This document shows positions 60,446 through 64,000 of a DNA stretch of 64,000 nt, in pieces. The notes under the pieces were generated by a model, which searched no databases, had not been told where the DNA came from, and saw only the letters and a list, made by a program, of their open reading frames with translations. Origin of the DNA: an uncultured Clostridia bacterium (GTDB lineage Bacteria; Bacillota; Clostridia; Peptostreptococcales; Anaerovoracaceae); the NCBI GenBank assembly GCA_934278925.1, contig CAKQWJ010000005.1:43289-107288 (forward strand), given 5' to 3'. The position numbers and the translations under genes are program-made. Position 1 is the stretch's first letter, and every line of letters starts with the position of its first letter.

Positions 60446-60474
60446 ATATTATCATTCACAAAATCTGTCGTCAA
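60446..60474 (-). promoter_or_regulatory. Promoter of the glycine cleavage operon
   Basis: Minus-strand TTGACG, 17 bases, TAATAT, about 37 bases upstream of the gcvT GTG, leaving no room for a riboswitch. Confidence 0.8.
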
Positions 60475-60570
60475 TACGCCTAAACCTCATGTGGTATAAG
60501 TTATTTTTTTATCTATACAGAAAAACCATAGAGTCCGACCGCGGTATAAATTATGCATATAAAGGAAAAT

Positions 60571-60614
60571 CAAAAAAGAAAAACAGGTATATGTTGGAGG
60601 CCATATACCTGTTT
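60571..60614 (-). terminator. Terminator downstream of the FAD-dependent oxidoreductase gene
   Basis: AAACAGGTATATG and CATATACCTGTTT form a perfect 13-bp stem with an 8-base loop, followed on the minus strand by TTCTTTTTTG. Confidence 0.88.
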
Positions 60615-60816
60615 CTTCACTACGAAATTATTAATTAAGAAAGAACAATTAAGGAAAATGTTTTGCTGTCGTTTTGTTTGCTTTTCCTGACACCCATATG
60701 ATAGCAAGCTTATATGTAGATTCGGTAAAGACTCCTTAGTCGTTGTATGTGGATACTGTAGCACTTCGTCGACACAGACGTGCACATTTCCGTCATATTC
60801 TTTCTCTCGCCGTCAC
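60615..60816. other. Unassigned region between the oxidoreductase stop and its terminator
   Basis: About 200 AT-rich bases lie between the stop of the oxidoreductase gene and the nearest terminator on the same strand. I see no ribosome site with a convincing open frame. It is probably a long 3' untranslated region or carries a small RNA; nothing specific is recognised. Confidence 0.3.
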
Positions 60817-62196
60817 TTATTCGTTCAAGCCCAGAATATCTCTGGCCACGAACACGCCGCTGGCGGATGCGTGGGACAGGGAATGGGTTACGCCGCTTCC
60901 GTCCCCGATCACGTACAGCCCCGGATACTTCGTTTCCAGATGCTCATCCAGCTGCACTTCCATGTTGTAGAATTTCACTTCCACGCCGTAGAGCAGCGTG
61001 TCGTCGTTGGCGGTTCCCGGAGCAATCTTATCCAGGGCATAGATCATTTCAATTATGCCGTCCAGGATTCGCTTCGGCAGCACCAAGCTCAAATCTCCCG
61101 GCGTCGCCTGCAGTGTCGGAATTACCGTGTTGCGCTTCATTCTTTTTTCCGTGCTCCGGCGGCCTCTCTCCAGATCGCCGAAACGCTGCACGATTACGCC
61201 GCCTCCCAGCATGTTGGACAGTCTGGCGATGCTTTCACCGTAACCGTTGCTGTCCTTGAACGGCTCGGAGAAATGCTTGGACACCAGCAGTGCAAAGTTG
61301 GTGTTCTCCGTCTTCTTGTCCGCTCCGTCGAAGCTGTGGCCGTTTACCGTCACGATGCCGTTGGTGTTTTCGTTCACAACAAACCCCTGTGGGTTCATGC
61401 AGAAGGTGCGCACGTTGTCTTCGAACTTCTTCGTGCGGTACACGATTTTGCTCTCGTACAGCTGATCCGTCAGATCCTCAAAGATCACCGACGGCAGTTC
61501 CACCCGGACGCCCAGGTCCACCCGGTTGGAGCTGGTTGGAATTTCCAAATCCCGGCACAGCTTCTCCATCCACTTGCTACCGCTGCGGCCCACGGAGATG
61601 ATGCACTTGTCGCACTCCGCCGTGCTGCCGTCCCGGCCAATCACCCGGTAAGTCCCGTCTTCCAGCGCCTCCACCGTTTCCACCGGTGCGCGGAAGCGGA
61701 AATCCACCTTGTCCTGCAGCTCTTTATAAATATTTTCCAGAACGATATAGTTCACATCCGTTCCCAGATGCCGAACGGATGCGTTCAGCAATGTGAGCTT
61801 GTTCTGCATGCAGATTTTCTTGAACTTGGATCCCACGGTAGAATACTTCTTCGTGTCGCCGCCGCCCTTGGCGCAGTTGATTTCATCCACGTAATTCATC
61901 AGCTCCAATGCCTTCTCCCGGCCGATGTATTCGTACAGTGTTCCGCCAAAATCATTGGTGATGTTGTACTTTCCGTCAGAGAATGCACCGGCTCCGCCGA
62001 ACCCGTTCATGATTGCACAGGTCGGACAATTGATGCAGGCTTTTACATTCTTTCCATCAATGGGACATTTTCTTTTCTCCAGAGAATTTCCCTCTTCGAA
62101 AACCCCTACCTTCAAATCCGGATTCTTTTTCGTCAGCTCATAAGCCGAGAAAATTCCGCCCGGGCCGGCACCTACGATGATTACGTCGTACTTCAT
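60817..62196 (-). CDS. FAD-dependent oxidoreductase (COG2509-type NAD(FAD)-utilizing dehydrogenase)
   Basis: The 459-residue protein starts MKYDVIIVGAGPGGIFSAYE (FAD-binding motif) and has the family-specific KRKCPIDGKNVKACINCPTC followed by MNGFGGAGAFSDGKYN, the Cys-rich stretch that marks this group, and the C-terminal FAD contact GLYVIGDGSGVTHSLSHASA. The biological reaction is unknown; members occur widely in anaerobes. It lies 54 bases downstream of the CoA transferase gene on the same strand. Confidence 0.85.
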   Translation of the reverse strand: MKYDVIIVGAGPGGIFSAYELTKKNPDLKVGVFEEGNSLEKRKCPIDGKNVKACINCPTCAIMNGFGGAGAFSDGKYNITNDFGGTLYEYIGREKALELMNYVDEINCAKGGGDTKKYSTVGSKFKKICMQNKLTLLNASVRHLGTDVNYIVLENIYKELQDKVDFRFRAPVETVEALEDGTYRVIGRDGSTAECDKCIISVGRSGSKWMEKLCRDLEIPTSSNRVDLGVRVELPSVIFEDLTDQLYESKIVYRTKKFEDNVRTFCMNPQGFVVNENTNGIVTVNGHSFDGADKKTENTNFALLVSKHFSEPFKDSNGYGESIARLSNMLGGGVIVQRFGDLERGRRSTEKRMKRNTVIPTLQATPGDLSLVLPKRILDGIIEMIYALDKIAPGTANDDTLLYGVEVKFYNMEVQLDEHLETKYPGLYVIGDGSGVTHSLSHASASGVFVARDILGLNE

Positions 62197-62250
62197 ACTT
62201 ACCGCTCCTTGTTTTTATCGTAATTATTTTTATGGTAATGCGGAAACCCC

Positions 62251-63621
62251 CTAGAGATACTCGATCTTGCTGGTATTTCGCCAAATTCCCATTTTCTCCG
62301 CTTCGCGAATCAGATCCTCACGGAAATCCGGATGGGCAATGCTGATCAGCATCTCCGCCCGCTGCCAGGTGGATTTGCCCTTCAGATTCACGGCCCCGAA
62401 TTCCGTCACCACGTAGTTCACCGCGGATCTCGGCGTCGTCACGATGGAGCCCGCCGGAAGCACCGGATGAATCAGGGAATGCAGCTTTCCGTTGGAATCC
62501 CGCCGCGTAGAATGGGTGCACATGAAACTCTTGCCGTTCTTCGACGCAAAAGCACCCTGGACGAAATCCAGCTGTCCGCCGGTTCCGCTCACCTGACGAT
62601 AGCCCGCGCTCTCCGAACAAACCTGACCGAACAGGTCCAGGCCGATACAGCTGTTGATGGAAATGAAATTATCGATTTCCGAAATGGTGTGCACGTTATT
62701 CACGTAATCCACCGGCGCGCAGCAGCAAATCGGGTTGTCATCGATAAAATCATACAGCGCTTTACTGCCCACCGCCGCAGTGTACACACTGAGACCCTTG
62801 TCACGGGTCTTGTTGTTGGTGAGTTTTCCCGCATAGTATAGATTCATAAAAGCATCCACCAGCACTTCGCTGTGTCCGCCCAGGTCCCGGATGTCCGACT
62901 CGGCCAGCATTTTGCCGATACTGTTGGGAACCGCCCCGATTCCCAGCTGCAGCACACTGCCGTTACGGATTTCGCTGACGATGTATTCCGCAATCCGGCG
63001 GTCCTCCGGATCCGCATCCTTCGGCAGGGACTCCGGAATATCCGGACTGTCTCCTTCGATGATGTAATTCACATCCGAAATATTGATGTGGGATTCGTAC
63101 CCCAGAGCAATCGGCATCTTCTCGTTGACTTCCACAATCACCTTCTTGGACGCCTTGATAATTCCGTGTAAGTCCGCATTGGTCGGTCCGAAATTGAAGT
63201 TGCCGTATTTGTCCATCGGCGCTACCTGAATGCAGCAGATGTCGAACTGATTGCCCTCCAAAGACCAGTACAGCGGCTCTTCGTTGAACATGATCGGCAC
63301 GTACCACGTATTTCCGGACTCCGACATTCTCCGGTCCATTCCCGTAAAATGAGAAGAATAGAAGCGCACCCGTTCCACCGGCTGCTTCGCCTTAAACGTC
63401 TCCAAATAGTCGTTCCGCACCGCCACTTCCGTCTGAATCTCCACGCCCCGCAGCAGCGTGTCGTTCTTCAGGCGCTCTCCCAGCGCTCGATCCATGTATA
63501 CCGAGGTGCCCGTGCCTACACCGAAATGAAGGCGGTAGTTACTCTTGACCAGGCTGGCTGCAAACTCCGCAGAAATCAGTTTGGTCTTATACTCCCCCTG
63601 CACCTGTTTAATATCGTACAT
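62251..63621 (-). CDS. Acetyl-CoA hydrolase/transferase family CoA transferase (4-hydroxybutyrate or butyryl-CoA:acetate type)
   Basis: The 456-residue protein belongs to the class I-type CoA transferases of the Cat2/Cat3 group: N-terminal GVGTGTSVYMDRALGE, central LQLGIGAVPNSIG and the catalytic Glu in TISEIDNFISINSCIG, then GTGGQLDFVQGAF and VVTEFGAVNLKGKS. Such enzymes swap CoA between acyl-CoA (butyryl, 4-hydroxybutyryl) and acetate in fermentation. Which acyl group cannot be decided here. RBS GGAGGGAC. It is the first gene on the minus strand after the rRNA-tRNA end. Confidence 0.85.
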   Translation of the reverse strand: MYDIKQVQGEYKTKLISAEFAASLVKSNYRLHFGVGTGTSVYMDRALGERLKNDTLLRGVEIQTEVAVRNDYLETFKAKQPVERVRFYSSHFTGMDRRMSESGNTWYVPIMFNEEPLYWSLEGNQFDICCIQVAPMDKYGNFNFGPTNADLHGIIKASKKVIVEVNEKMPIALGYESHINISDVNYIIEGDSPDIPESLPKDADPEDRRIAEYIVSEIRNGSVLQLGIGAVPNSIGKMLAESDIRDLGGHSEVLVDAFMNLYYAGKLTNNKTRDKGLSVYTAAVGSKALYDFIDDNPICCCAPVDYVNNVHTISEIDNFISINSCIGLDLFGQVCSESAGYRQVSGTGGQLDFVQGAFASKNGKSFMCTHSTRRDSNGKLHSLIHPVLPAGSIVTTPRSAVNYVVTEFGAVNLKGKSTWQRAEMLISIAHPDFREDLIREAEKMGIWRNTSKIEYL

Positions 63622-63804
63622 TCTGTCCCTCCGTTATTCTAAGATATCCTAAGAAATAACAAACATACCTTGTTGTATTTTATAATATTCCGAATAAAAA
63701 GACAAGTGAAGTTTGTATGTAGAGAACAAATTCACAGCATTAATGAGCGGCATCCTCCGCGCCTTTCCCCCGTCCGGTTAGCGAGCGCTCCGTATAAAAT
63801 CTCA
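63622..63804. other. Intergenic region between tRNA-Ile and the CoA transferase
   Basis: No gene seen. The left half is AT-rich and contains a possible minus-strand promoter (TTGTCT near 63702, TATAAA/TTATAA near 63680) for the CoA transferase gene. Confidence 0.35.
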
Positions 63805-63837
63805 TGAAAAAAGCACGAAGCGAAATGCTCCGTGCTT
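63805..63837 (-). terminator. Terminator of the rRNA-tRNA operon
   Basis: On the minus strand AAGCACG pairs with CGTGCTT around an inner AGC/GCT stem, followed by TTTTTT, just after the tRNA 3' end. Confidence 0.88.
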
Positions 63838-63840
63838 TCG

Positions 63841-63917
<77 letters not shown>

Positions 63918-63930
63918 AAATAGGAAAAAA

Positions 63931-64000
63931 CCGGCGACTTCCTAATTTCCCAGGCAGCTTCCCACCAAGTATCTTCAGCGCTGGAGAGCTTAACTTCTGT
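63931..64000 (-). rRNA. rrf: 5S ribosomal RNA, 3' part only
   Basis: The minus strand reads AGAAGTTAAGCTCTCCAGCG and continues GATACTTGGTGGGAAGCTG and GGGAAATTAGGAAGTCGCCG, the conserved 3' two-thirds of bacterial 5S rRNA. The 5' end lies beyond the right edge. A run of T follows the presumed 3' end near 63931, then tRNA-Ile. The rest of the rRNA operon should lie to the right. Confidence 0.93.

Noticed and set aside
60410..60560. Glycine riboswitch before gcvT
   Set aside because: The promoter lies only about 37 bases before the start and no aptamer core sequence is present.
60570..60785. 71-residue minus-strand open frame
   Set aside because: No ribosome site, overlaps the terminator hairpin, composition not protein-like.

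Overview
The window reads as chromosomal DNA of an anaerobic, low-oxygen-tolerance member of the Clostridia (Eubacteriales) with a GC content of roughly 50-55 percent. This follows from the gene set rather than from any marker comparison: a [FeFe] hydrogenase of the TSCCPxW type, a double-cubane-cluster reductase with its ATP-dependent activator, a complete glycine cleavage system with its own lipoate ligase and dihydrolipoyl dehydrogenase, a CoA transferase, a DUF3793-flavodoxin pair, a T-box leader and a CotH-family protein. Genus cannot be fixed from what is visible. Most genes lie on the minus strand; the right edge enters an rRNA operon (5S rRNA end followed by tRNA-Ile), and most genes point away from it.

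Layout. 1-6557 (minus): addB (partial), HAD phosphatase, prfB with its programmed frameshift, secA, and a CBS-domain membrane protein. 6722-8871: an AT-rich island with a degenerate OmpR-type regulator, a small membrane protein and a secreted amidase. 8995-9424: a five-copy, 86-bp tandem hairpin repeat. 9475-12644: histidine phosphatase and LTA-synthase-like protein. 12852-14660 (plus): acetyltransferase, DUF3793 protein, flavodoxin. 14796-23544 (minus): two giant secreted surface proteins, a CotH-type kinase-like protein and a phosphodiester-glycosidase/metallophosphoesterase fusion. 23799-31478: HD protein, tyrS with what looks like a tyrosine leader-peptide attenuator, [FeFe] hydrogenase, upp, rpiB, tsaC, prfA, rpmE. 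31784-39975 (plus): coaBC followed by a very unusual three-gene operon (1600-residue HD/nucleotidyltransferase/PRTase-like fusion, LDH/MDH-like protein, iron-sulfur flavoprotein-like protein). 40356-44851: Rpn-type nuclease, T-box-controlled trpB2, acetyltransferase, alpha/beta hydrolase. 45036-48922: a second AT-rich island with a sigma factor, an anti-sigma-like protein, small secreted proteins and a duplicated membrane protein. 49079-49558: a second five-copy tandem hairpin repeat (96 bp). 49641-53203: thrH, the double-cubane-cluster reductase set and a small membrane protein. 53327-53566: an XRE-regulator remnant. 53685-60409: lpdA, lplA, gcvPB, gcvPA, gcvH, gcvT. 60817-63621: FAD-dependent oxidoreductase and CoA transferase. 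63841-64000: tRNA-Ile and 5S rRNA.

How it fits together. The metabolic genes suggest fermentation of amino acids: glycine is oxidised by the gcv complex, whose GcvH is lipoylated by the adjacent LplA and re-oxidised by the adjacent Lpd; low-potential electrons can go to hydrogenase, flavodoxin and the double-cubane reductase; acyl groups are moved by the CoA transferase. The strongest candidates for undescribed biology are the 33090-39975 operon, the tyrS leader with three consecutive Tyr codons and mutually exclusive hairpins, and the two tandem hairpin arrays, which differ in sequence but share one architecture.
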